Origin: JBDSGC01 sp046594105
Lineage (GTDB): Bacteria > Acidobacteriota > Thermoanaerobaculia > Gp7-AA8
DNA length: 11,496 nucleotides
Direction: 5' to 3'
Assembly (NCBI GenBank): GCA_046594105.1
Contig: JBKJQB010000011.1
Coordinates: 1 to 11,496, forward strand
Positions within the stretch are counted from its first letter, which is position 1. Every line of letters starts with the position of its first letter. A model generated the notes under the pieces. It ran no database searches, was not told the DNA's origin, and saw only the letters and a list, made by a program, of their open reading frames with translations. A program made the position numbers and the translations under genes. Below are positions 6,651-11,496 of the stretch, piece by piece.

Positions 6651-7261
6651 CGAAGGGGACCAGGCCAGCGAGCCTCGCCGTCATGCTGTTCGTGCTCGCC
6701 GGGTGCGGCGGATCGGCGCCGGCACCTTCCACGGCACCAGCTCGCGAATCCGCGACGGCGGCGCCCTCAGCGGAAACCGTGATCGGCAGCGTCAAGGTCA
6801 GCGCGGCCACACTGAACGTTCGCGCGCAGGCCAGCGCCGACTCCGCCATCCTCGGGCACATTCGACGTGGAGCGCGTCTGTCCGTGCTGGCCGATTCCGG
6901 CGAATGGCTGCGCATCCGCATGGCCGACGGCACTGTCGGCTGGGTCTCCTCCCAGCACGTCGTCCGCGAGGGAGCCACCGCTCGCCCTCGCCGCTCCGGC
7001 TGCCCTCCGGACTCCGATTACAGCTTCGTCACAACCCCCAGGCCGGAGTTTTCTCAGAGTCAGGCCCATGGCATCGTGAAGGTCGATGCCAGCGTCGATG
7101 CTAAAGGAAACGTCATCTCGACGCGCATCGTCTCCAACGGTACCGGCGATGAGTCTCTCGGCGCTCTGGCCGAGCGAGAGATCCGAGGAGCCCGCTTCTC
7201 CCCTCCCGTCCGCAACTGCGTGGGCAAGCCGTTCATCTTCTCGTACAAACGCTCGTTCTAG
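6647..7261 (+). CDS. Lipoprotein with bacterial SH3 domain and TonB C-terminal-like domain
   Basis: A 204-residue predicted lipoprotein. The signal peptide ends in the lipobox LAGC with Cys20, and an Ala/Pro/Ser-rich linker runs to about residue 45. Residues 48-107 fit a bacterial SH3 (SH3b) domain: LNVRAQASADSAILGHIRRG, then GEWLRIRMADGTVGWVSSQHV with the two typical tryptophans (W87, W99). Residues about 140-204 fit the TonB C-terminal fold as found in stand-alone TonB-family proteins (IVKVDASVDAKGNVISTRIV, AEREIRGARFSPP, and a final KPFIFSYKRSF). C119 and C191 could form a disulfide. It lacks the transmembrane helix and proline-rich arm of energy-transducing TonB, so cell-wall binding or envelope scaffolding is likelier than transport. 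The GTG start overlaps the M20 stop. Confidence 0.82.
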   Translation: MTKGTRPASLAVMLFVLAGCGGSAPAPSTAPARESATAAPSAETVIGSVKVSAATLNVRAQASADSAILGHIRRGARLSVLADSGEWLRIRMADGTVGWVSSQHVVREGATARPRRSGCPPDSDYSFVTTPRPEFSQSQAHGIVKVDASVDAKGNVISTRIVSNGTGDESLGALAEREIRGARFSPPVRNCVGKPFIFSYKRSF

Positions 7262-7337
7262 GCCGGCACGGCCGGCGGCGCTGGTTGCCCAAGGCTCCGC
7301 CAAGATCCCGCTCCAAGACGTTCCGCCGCGCAGGCTC

Positions 7338-7474
7338 CTAGCCCAGGACTTCAGTCCTGGGTTAGGGTCCGATTCCATGCGAAGTCCCGGAGGGACGATT
7401 GACCCTAGCCCAGGACTTCAGTCCTGGGTACACGGGTCCGACCTGATGCGAAGTCCCGTAGGGACGATTGAGCG
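7338..7474. repeat. Two tandem copies of a ~67-70-bp palindromic unit
   Basis: Copy 1 is about 7338-7404 and copy 2 about 7405-7474. Each begins CTAG and carries the palindrome CCCAGGACTTCAGTCCTGGG (7342-7361 and 7409-7428), then a diverged middle (GGGTCCGA...ATGCGA), then AGTCCC-GGA or GTA-GGGAC plus GATTGA (hairpins at 7384-7396 and 7453-7465). The hairpin loop differs (GGA versus GTA) while the stems are kept. Confidence 0.85.
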
Positions 7475-7557
7475 TCTCCCGCGTTGCGACACGCCATCCT
7501 TCAACACTGATCGCCGAAGAGTGCCACGCGCAGCGATCTCTCGGCCCCTGACGGACG

Positions 7558-7580
7558 CGCTCAATCGTCCCTCCGGGACT
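7558..7580 (-). repeat. Inverted partial copy of the AGTCCC...GATTGA repeat
   Basis: These 23 nt, read on the minus strand, match the second half of the tandem unit: AGTCCCGGAGGGACGATTGA as in copy 1, plus GCG as in copy 2. With 7452-7474 it makes an inverted pair around 83 bp. The CCCAGGACT palindrome is absent from this copy. Confidence 0.8.
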
Positions 7581-7632
7581 CTCTCATGACCTCAACAGGT
7601 CCCGACCAACACCCGGCAACACCGCGCCCGGT

Positions 7633-8751
7633 TCAGCGCCGCAAGACCAGCCGCAAGTCCTGGCCGCCGAAGAGCCGGTCGTTCAGCGCCTCGACCAGCT
7701 TTCTCAGCGACGGCGGGTCATCCTCGGAGACAACGAAGCGGTTGCCTTCGGGGAAGGGATGGATAGGCCGCACATCGTCCACCGAGAATCCATACTCGCG
7801 TCCCAGGAGCGTCAGCGCTGCGGGGTGACGCGGTGCGAGGTGTGTCGGATCGCGCCAGAATTCGGATCCGGTGACGGCGAGGGACTCCGCGTTCGGCGTT
7901 TCGATGATCAGCAGGCCACCGGCGCGAAGGACGCGCGCCGCTTCGGCAAAGAGAGCGAAGAGGGCGTCGACCGGAAGATGCTCCACCACGTGGATGGCCG
8001 CGATGGAGCCGACCGATCCTGCCTCGATCGATGCGAAGCACTGGGGAATCGCCCCCACCGAAGCATCGAATCCGCGGGCGACCAGATCGGCCACCGAACG
8101 TTCATTGGTGTCGAACCCCGAGGCCTGCACTCCTGCTTCGCGGCATGCGGCGAGCAGCTCTCCGCGGCCGCAGCCCACGTCCACAAGCGGCTGCGCGTCG
8201 CGCGCCAGCTCTGCGTAATGCGCGGCCGACTCTGCGAGCGCGCCGCTGCTGCCCCGCAGCGCATCTTCCAGGCGGCGATAGATCAGGTCGGAAGCGGCCA
8301 CGCTACCCACGGCGACCTGCTCGATCAGCGGATTGGTCAGATCGCGGACCCGCACGTCGACGGTCTCAATCTTCTGGTCGAGGGCAGCGATGAGCGCGTC
8401 GTTTCGCCGCACGGCGACCGGGATGAGCTCGCGAAGACGGACCAGTTCCTGCGCCAGAGCTTCGTCGGCGTTGCGAACGTCCGTCTGCACGGCCGTCAGG
8501 TCACGTTTCAGATCTTCCCGCGCCGCATCGACGGAGTGTCGCGCGTCCGCCAGCAGATCCATCAGGGCAACGTTGAAGTTCTTCTGCCGCTCCGCTTCCG
8601 GCTCGCCCGCGCGCCCGACGACACGGCGCACCATGCGCAGAAGGGATTCGAAGCGGGAAGGACGCGGCCGGTAGCGCAGATCCTGTTCCCAGACCTCCCG
8701 CCACCCCTCGGCGCCCCCCGGAGGCGCATCGACATAACGCTCATCGCTCAT
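7633..8751 (-). CDS. Coiled-coil protein with C-terminal class I SAM-dependent methyltransferase domain
   Basis: A 372-residue cytoplasmic protein. Residues about 60-165 are helical with heptad-like Leu/Val/Ala spacing and many charged residues (NVALMDLLADARHSVDAARE, LAQELVRLRELI), consistent with a coiled coil. Residues about 185-345 are a Rossmann methyltransferase: motif I LVDVGCGRGELL (189-200), acidic D214 in GFDTN, HVVEHLP (254-260), AARVLRAGGLLIIETPN (271-287), then EFWRDPTHLAPRHPAAL. The last segment, as I know it, is typical of methyltransferases of polysaccharide and O-antigen loci, including the methyltransferase part of WbdD-type chain terminators. No kinase domain or glycan genes accompany it here, so the substrate is unknown. 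The ATG at 8751 is chosen over a TTG at 8775 because a TATCCT box lies 9 nt before it, inside the longer frame. Confidence 0.87.
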   Translation of the reverse strand: MSDERYVDAPPGGAEGWREVWEQDLRYRPRPSRFESLLRMVRRVVGRAGEPEAERQKNFNVALMDLLADARHSVDAAREDLKRDLTAVQTDVRNADEALAQELVRLRELIPVAVRRNDALIAALDQKIETVDVRVRDLTNPLIEQVAVGSVAASDLIYRRLEDALRGSSGALAESAAHYAELARDAQPLVDVGCGRGELLAACREAGVQASGFDTNERSVADLVARGFDASVGAIPQCFASIEAGSVGSIAAIHVVEHLPVDALFALFAEAARVLRAGGLLIIETPNAESLAVTGSEFWRDPTHLAPRHPAALTLLGREYGFSVDDVRPIHPFPEGNRFVVSEDDPPSLRKLVEALNDRLFGGQDLRLVLRR

Positions 8752-8760
8752 GCGACGGGA

Positions 8761-8766
8761 AGGATA
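8761..8766 (-). promoter_or_regulatory. Candidate -10 box TATCCT for the methyltransferase gene (leaderless type)
   Basis: On the minus strand TATCCT (fits TANNNT) is followed by exactly 9 nt and the ATG at 8751. A TTGACG lies only 3 nt upstream of it and cannot be a -35 element at that distance. The box is weaker than the one at 2547-2552, and the call rests mainly on the identical spacing. Confidence 0.4.
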
Positions 8767-8810
8767 CCGCGTCAAACGCGGATGCTCTCATTTCACCGCG
8801 AACGGACGGC

Positions 8811-8911
8811 TTTCCCATCGAGGTCCGCGAAGCGGAGGAGGGGTCTGCTTCGTCGACTGAAGCTCCCCTCATCCGCCTTCGGCACCTTCTCCCCGTGTGC
8901 GGGGAGAAGGA
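8811..8911. repeat. REP-like inverted pair: copy D (hairpin lost) and copy B
   Basis: Copy B (8865-8911, minus orientation) is identical over 47 nt to 4299-4345. Copy D (8811-8843, plus orientation) starts with TTTCCCATCGAG like copy C at 9001-9014 and then goes directly to GTCCGCGAAGCGGAGGAGGGG. It thus lacks the roughly 28-nt stem-loop found at this point in copy C. The two face each other around about 20 bp, a BIME-like arrangement. Confidence 0.75.
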
Positions 8912-9015
8912 CTCTCATCGGGGGGAGCACGGCCTTCGACAGTTTCTCAGCAGGGGACACCGTCGCAGGAAGCGCAGTGATTGAATCTAAAAAACGGGAC
9001 GCTTTCCCATCGAGT

Positions 9016-9106
9016 TCCTTCTCCCCGCCGCAGCGGGGAGAAGGTCCGCGAAGCGGGGATGAGGGGTGTTGCTCGGTCGCGTGAGCGCCCCTCCATCCGC
9101 CTTCAA
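9016..9106. repeat. REP-like inverted pair: copy C and degenerate copy E
   Basis: Copy C (9016-9066) has the hairpin CTTCTCCCCG...CGGGGAGAAG with a longer loop (CCGCAG), followed by GTCCGCGAAGCGGGGATGAGGGG, a variant tail that also pairs with itself. Copy E (about 9088-9106) reads, on the minus strand, GAAGGCGGATGGAGGGG, a tail half of the A/B type without its hairpin. Confidence 0.7.
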
Positions 9107-9115
9107 GATCGAAAA

Positions 9116-9673
9116 TTACCGGCGACGGCCGGACCCAGACCCCTCTTCTTCATCGTGGTCCATGGAATGCTTTCCGGCATTGGTGACGGCGGTGCCGGGA
9201 GGCGGCGCGGGGGCGGCAACTTCTCCTCCGCCGACCGGAGAGACCTCCACCTCGATGACCGCGCTGACGTCGCGATACAGCTTGACCTCGACCTGGTGCA
9301 TGCCCAGGGTCTTGATCGGCTGTGCGATCTCGATCCTGCGCTTGTCCACTTCGATGCCTTTGGCCGTGAGGGCCTCGGCAATGTCATGGGTGGTGACGGA
9401 ACCAAAGAGCTGGCCATGGTCGCCTACACGCTTGAGCACGACGATCTTCGTGCCTTTGACGCGCTCGGCGGCAGCCTGCGCTTCTACTTTTTCCTTGGCC
9501 CCGAGCAGAGCCCACTTCTTGCGCTCCTGCTCGACGGCCTTGAGATTTCCGGCCGTGGCTTCACGGGCCATTTTCTTGGGGAGAAGAAAATTACGCGCGT
9601 AGCCAGCCTTGACCGTGACGACGTCGCCCCGCGAGCCGAGCCCGCGGATCTCGTCAATGAGAATGACTTTCAT
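9116..9673 (-). CDS. rplI: 50S ribosomal protein L9
   Basis: Large-subunit protein that binds 23S rRNA near the L1 stalk base. The N-domain is standard: MKVILIDEIRGLGSRGDVVT, then VKAGYARNFLLPKKMA (residues 21-36). A long connecting helix (about 41-73) follows, and the C-domain runs GSVTTHDIAEAL ... VDKRRIEI ... IKTLGMHQVEVKLYRDV. At 185 residues it is about 37 longer than the usual ~148. The extra C-terminal tail (from about 147) is Gly/Ala/Pro-rich, then acidic (DHDEEE), then SGSGRRR. The start is supported by AAAGGAT at 9681-9687, 8 nt before the ATG. Its first 20 bp overlap the end of the DUF2232 gene. It is the last gene of the rpsF-rpsR-DUF2232-rplI operon. Confidence 0.97.
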   Translation of the reverse strand: MKVILIDEIRGLGSRGDVVTVKAGYARNFLLPKKMAREATAGNLKAVEQERKKWALLGAKEKVEAQAAAERVKGTKIVVLKRVGDHGQLFGSVTTHDIAEALTAKGIEVDKRRIEIAQPIKTLGMHQVEVKLYRDVSAVIEVEVSPVGGGEVAAPAPPPGTAVTNAGKHSMDHDEEEGSGSGRRR

Positions 9674-10676
9674 CTGAGTGATCCTTTCGTTTGAAGTGTC
9701 GGAAGTCGAAAAACGAGTCGAAGAGTCCGGCCATGCTGAGCAGCAGCGGCGCGATCCCTGTCAGCGTGAGAATGCAGAGCATCCCGTACGCGAACATCGA
9801 ACCGAAGAAACTGGTGCCTGCCGCCGTGACCAGCGAACGGAAGATCGCCAGTCCCTGCAGCAGATAGAGAAAGGTGACCACCGCCAGGATGTTGGCCCCC
9901 ACCCGCTGCGGCATTCCCGAGGCAAGCGGCGAGAGACCGCCGACCACGAATGCGAACAGCAGCCACTCCGGCAACGACAGGTTGCGGAAGCGATAGGGAC
10001 TGAGCAGCGGAGCGGTGTCCCGCCATGTCCGCAAACGGCTGAGCATCAGAAGACTGAACAGAAAAACGACCGCGATGTCGATGAGCAGAAACGCGGGCAG
10101 GCAGTAGACGCCGATGTTCATCCACTTCTGGAGGAAGCGGACGGCATCGGCAGGCATCCCCGCCTTCTGGTAGGCCGTGACGAATTTCGCCGAGGTCTCG
10201 CGCGCGCTGACCATCTGGTCGGCGTACGGAGAGAACGACGCGGCGGTCTGCATGAAGACTTCGGTCAGGGCCAGACCGGCAACGCTCAGCACGATCGCCA
10301 ACGTGAGGATCCTGCCGAACGACTCCGCCCGTTCCACCATCGGAAGCAGGATGAGCGCGGGAAGTCCCACGCCGGCTACCAGCGCCAGCAGATAGGCCAG
10401 GCTCATGTGCGCGTTGGACGCGGACGCCTGCGCCGCAGGAGCCGCGATCAAAGCGGCGAACGCTGCTCCCGTAGCCAGGACGAACCATGCCGCCTTGCGG
10501 CCATTGCGGATTCCGCAATGGAACAGGGCGGCGGGAAGAAAGACAAAAAGCGGAGACACCAGCATCAGGCCCGCCAGCACGGCGTAGCCCAGAATGCTCC
10601 GAACACGATGGCCCACGGTCCTCACGGGGAGGTCCGCTGGCACAACAGGCTCGCTCTGCAACGGCGTCTCGCTCAT
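9654..10676 (-). CDS. DUF2232 (YybS-like) polytopic membrane protein
   Basis: A 340-residue inner-membrane protein with about eight predicted transmembrane segments (near 28-50, 62-82, 93-113, 122-142, 188-211, 237-252, 260-282, 292-318). A charged loop (FMQTAASFSPYADQMVSARE) lies between the fourth and fifth. The YybS/DUF2232 assignment rests on the topology, the PEWLLFAFVVGGLSPLA segment near 236-252, and above all the place between rpsR and rplI, where such proteins occur in many bacteria. The function of the family is not known. The short hydrophilic tail ends KDHSDESHSH. The ATG lies 7 nt after the rpsR stop with no obvious Shine-Dalgarno site, and its end overlaps rplI by 20 bp, so translational coupling on both sides is likely. 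Confidence 0.85.
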   Translation of the reverse strand: MSETPLQSEPVVPADLPVRTVGHRVRSILGYAVLAGLMLVSPLFVFLPAALFHCGIRNGRKAAWFVLATGAAFAALIAAPAAQASASNAHMSLAYLLALVAGVGLPALILLPMVERAESFGRILTLAIVLSVAGLALTEVFMQTAASFSPYADQMVSARETSAKFVTAYQKAGMPADAVRFLQKWMNIGVYCLPAFLLIDIAVVFLFSLLMLSRLRTWRDTAPLLSPYRFRNLSLPEWLLFAFVVGGLSPLASGMPQRVGANILAVVTFLYLLQGLAIFRSLVTAAGTSFFGSMFAYGMLCILTLTGIAPLLLSMAGLFDSFFDFRHFKRKDHSDESHSH

Positions 10677-10683
10677 GGAAAGG

Positions 10684-10971
10684 TCAGTCCGTGGCGAAGG
10701 GAAGCATCGCCGCGATGCGCGCGCGCTTGATGGCGTTCTGCAGCTTGCGTTGATGGAGGGCGCAGGTTCCTGAGATGCGGCGGGGCAGAATCTTGCCGCG
10801 CTCCGGAATGAACTGCTGCAGCATCTTCACGTCCTTGTAGTCGATGTACTCGAGCTTCTCGACGCAGAACTTGCAGACGCGCTTGCGACGGTAAAAGAAC
10901 TTCTTCTTGCCGCCCTGTGGTCCACCGGCACCACCGCCGGCGGGACGAGGGCCTCGGGTTGGAGGGGCCAT
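10684..10971 (-). CDS. rpsR: 30S ribosomal protein S18
   Basis: A 95-residue small-subunit protein that contacts S6 on the platform. The core is unmistakable: KKKFFYRRKRVCKFC, IDYKDVKMLQQFIPERGKIL, PRRISGTCALHQRKLQNAIK (63-82) and RARIAAMLPF. C33, C36, C70 and H73 make the CxxC...CxxH set seen in zinc-binding versions of S18. The first 20 residues are a Gly/Pro-rich basic tail (PTRGPRPAGGGAGGPQGG). The start at 10971 has a strong AAGGAG site 7 nt upstream, which overlaps the rpsF stop codon. Gene order with rpsF before it and rplI after it is the common bacterial one. Confidence 0.98.
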   Translation of the reverse strand: MAPPTRGPRPAGGGAGGPQGGKKKFFYRRKRVCKFCVEKLEYIDYKDVKMLQQFIPERGKILPRRISGTCALHQRKLQNAIKRARIAAMLPFATD

Positions 10972-10978
10972 CTCGTAT

Positions 10979-10984
10979 CTCCTT
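10979..10984 (-). promoter_or_regulatory. Strong Shine-Dalgarno site AAGGAG for rpsR, overlapping the rpsF stop
   Basis: AAGGAG lies 7 nt before the rpsR ATG and its first two bases belong to the rpsF TAA (10983-10985). Ribosomes ending rpsF therefore uncover or directly use the rpsR site. It shows that this genome uses classical Shine-Dalgarno sites inside operons, in contrast to the boxes close to first genes. Confidence 0.85.
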
Positions 10985-11407
10985 ATTCGGCCGGCGCGAC
11001 ATCAGCGCGCGGCGTCGTCTCGACCAGATCAGCAGGCATCGCTTCTTCGGTCGCGGGGGTGGAGGCGGGTGCCATGGCCGGGGACGTCGCGCTCTGCGAC
11101 ATTCCTGAAGCCGGCGCGAAGGTGGCCGGACGGACCCGTTCCTTCTTCGGATTCTTCTTGGCCAGCTTGTCAGCCCGCTTGTGATCCAGATCCGTGCGCA
11201 CGATCATGTGCCGCAGAATCCGATCGGAATTCTTCATCCGGCGATCCAGCTCGCTGAGCGATCCTTCGCTCTCGAACACAAGCAACTGATAGTTGCCTTC
11301 GTTCGCCTTCTGAATGGGATACGCAAGACGGCGGCGGCCCCACGCTTCTTCATGCGTGAGTTTCGCCCCGGTCGTCTCGGCGACACGCTTGAACTCGGCG
11401 ACCACGC
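10983..11407 (-). CDS. rpsF: 30S ribosomal protein S6, N-terminus missing (replaced by fold-back sequence)
   Basis: Small-subunit protein partnering S18. The genuine part reads, in order, VVAEFKRVAETTGAKL, EEAWGRRRLAYPI, EGNYQLLVFESEG, SELDRRMKNSDRILRHMIVR, then a basic stretch KRADKLAKKNPKKERVRP and a long Ala/Ser/Pro/Thr-rich acidic tail ending VAPAE. The open frame runs on to a GTG at 11456 and would add MSFAPVVSATRLNSVTS. That piece is not S6-like: it lacks the usual first strand (of the type YEIVFIV), and it is simply the antisense of the gene's own sequence beyond the loop at 11405-11407. The real N-terminal ~20 residues and the operon promoter lie outside this window. Confidence 0.93.
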
Positions 11408-11496
11408 TGGTCACCGAGTTCAAGCGTGTCGCCGAGACGACCGGGGCGAAGCTCACGCATGAAGAAGCGTGGGGCCGCCGCCGTCTTGCGTATCCC
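11316..11496. repeat. Fold-back inverted duplication of rpsF at the window end
   Basis: 11316-11404 and 11408-11496 are reverse complements with 87 of 89 positions matching, around the 3-nt loop CGC (11405-11407). Mismatched pairs are 11361/11451 and 11399/11413. Both arms are rpsF coding sequence: the right arm, on the plus strand, reads VTEFKRVAETTGAKLTHEEA and on to WGRRRLAYP. The duplication continues to the last base. Confidence 0.97.

Larger units (their letters stand above)
7262..7632. other. Gene-free region with palindromic repeats
   Basis: No gene is supported in these 371 bases. Immediately after the lipoprotein stop is a hairpin, GCCGGC-ACG-GCCGGC (7262-7276), without a T-run; it may act as a weak terminator. 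Two tandem palindromic units and an inverted third piece follow (listed separately). The stretch 7475-7557 shows nothing I recognise. Confidence 0.6.
8752..9115. other. Gene-free region made largely of REP-like elements
   Basis: These 364 bases between the methyltransferase start and the rplI stop hold no gene I can support. They carry a cluster of the same repeat family as at 4299-4345: D (8811-8843), B (8865-8911), C (9016-9066) and a degenerate piece E (about 9088-9106). D/B and C/E each face each other. The stretch 8912-9000 shows nothing recognisable. The C hairpin, 50-100 bp past rplI on its coding strand, could help end the ribosomal operon transcript. Confidence 0.6.

Noticed and set aside
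7262..7276. Rho-independent terminator after the lipoprotein gene
   Set aside because: The GCCGGC-ACG-GCCGGC hairpin has no T-run after it, so it is noted only as a possible weak terminator within the gap entry.
7338..7580. Possible CRISPR array
   Set aside because: There are only two tandem units plus an inverted half, with internal hairpins and no regular unique spacers; no cas gene is present.
8767..8775. TTGACG as a -35 element for the methyltransferase gene
   Set aside because: It lies only 3 nt from the TATCCT box, far too close for a sigma70-type pair; it is also the TTG of a longer, less likely start.
7759..9084. A 441-codon open frame on the plus strand
   Set aside because: It runs antisense to the methyltransferase gene and across the REP repeats, and its translation matches no family and is rich in Arg/Gly/His. 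It is a GC-driven shadow.
9678..10730. A 350-codon open frame antisense to the DUF2232 gene
   Set aside because: Its translation is Gln/Glu/Arg/His-rich without domain character, as expected from the complement of a hydrophobic membrane protein.
11408..11456. N-terminal extension of S6 up to a GTG at 11456
   Set aside because: The added residues are antisense of rpsF itself, produced by the terminal fold-back, and do not resemble the S6 N-terminus.

Overview
The window is an ordinary chromosomal segment of a GC-rich, diderm (Gram-negative type) bacterium. Two lipoprotein signal peptides, a periplasmic-type nucleotidase and a TonB C-terminal-like domain support a diderm. The lineage cannot be fixed from the sequence. 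The rpsF-rpsR-DUF2232-rplI operon without ssb, TANNNT boxes lying right at start codons, and palindromic intergenic repeats would suit an Acidobacteriota-like or other uncultured soil-type bacterium, but that is a weak inference. No phage, transposase, CRISPR array, tRNA or rRNA is visible.

Layout from left to right: the C-terminal part of D-Ala-D-Ala ligase (ddl, cut by the window edge) converges on, and overlaps by 29 bp, a UshA-like 5'-nucleotidase lipoprotein on the minus strand. Divergent from that is a two-gene unit, a small DUF2784 membrane protein and a RhlE-like DEAD-box RNA helicase, joined by a TGATG stop/start overlap. An unrecognised 95-residue protein lies on the minus strand, followed by about 540 bp of gene-free DNA full of inverted repeats. 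Next comes a second two-gene unit: a secreted M20-family metallopeptidase and an SH3b plus TonB-C-like lipoprotein, joined by a GTGA overlap. After about 370 bp of palindromic repeats there is a coiled-coil/SAM-methyltransferase protein on the minus strand. Then 364 bp of REP-like elements precede the ribosomal operon, read on the minus strand as rpsF (S6), rpsR (S18), a DUF2232 membrane protein and rplI (L9).

I do not see a new defence, secretion or biosynthetic system. The points most worth a second look are four. (1) The last 181 bp are a fold-back inverted duplication of rpsF, 87 of 89 arm positions matching around a 3-nt loop. This is probably a contig-end assembly artefact, and it gives rpsF a false N-terminus. 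(2) A TANNNT box sits exactly 9 nt before the ATG of three unrelated genes, which suggests leaderless transcription. (3) At least three families of palindromic repeats fill the gaps, including two identical 47-bp copies 4.5 kb apart and a derivative lacking the hairpin. (4) The M20 peptidase and SH3b/TonB-like lipoprotein form a coupled pair.
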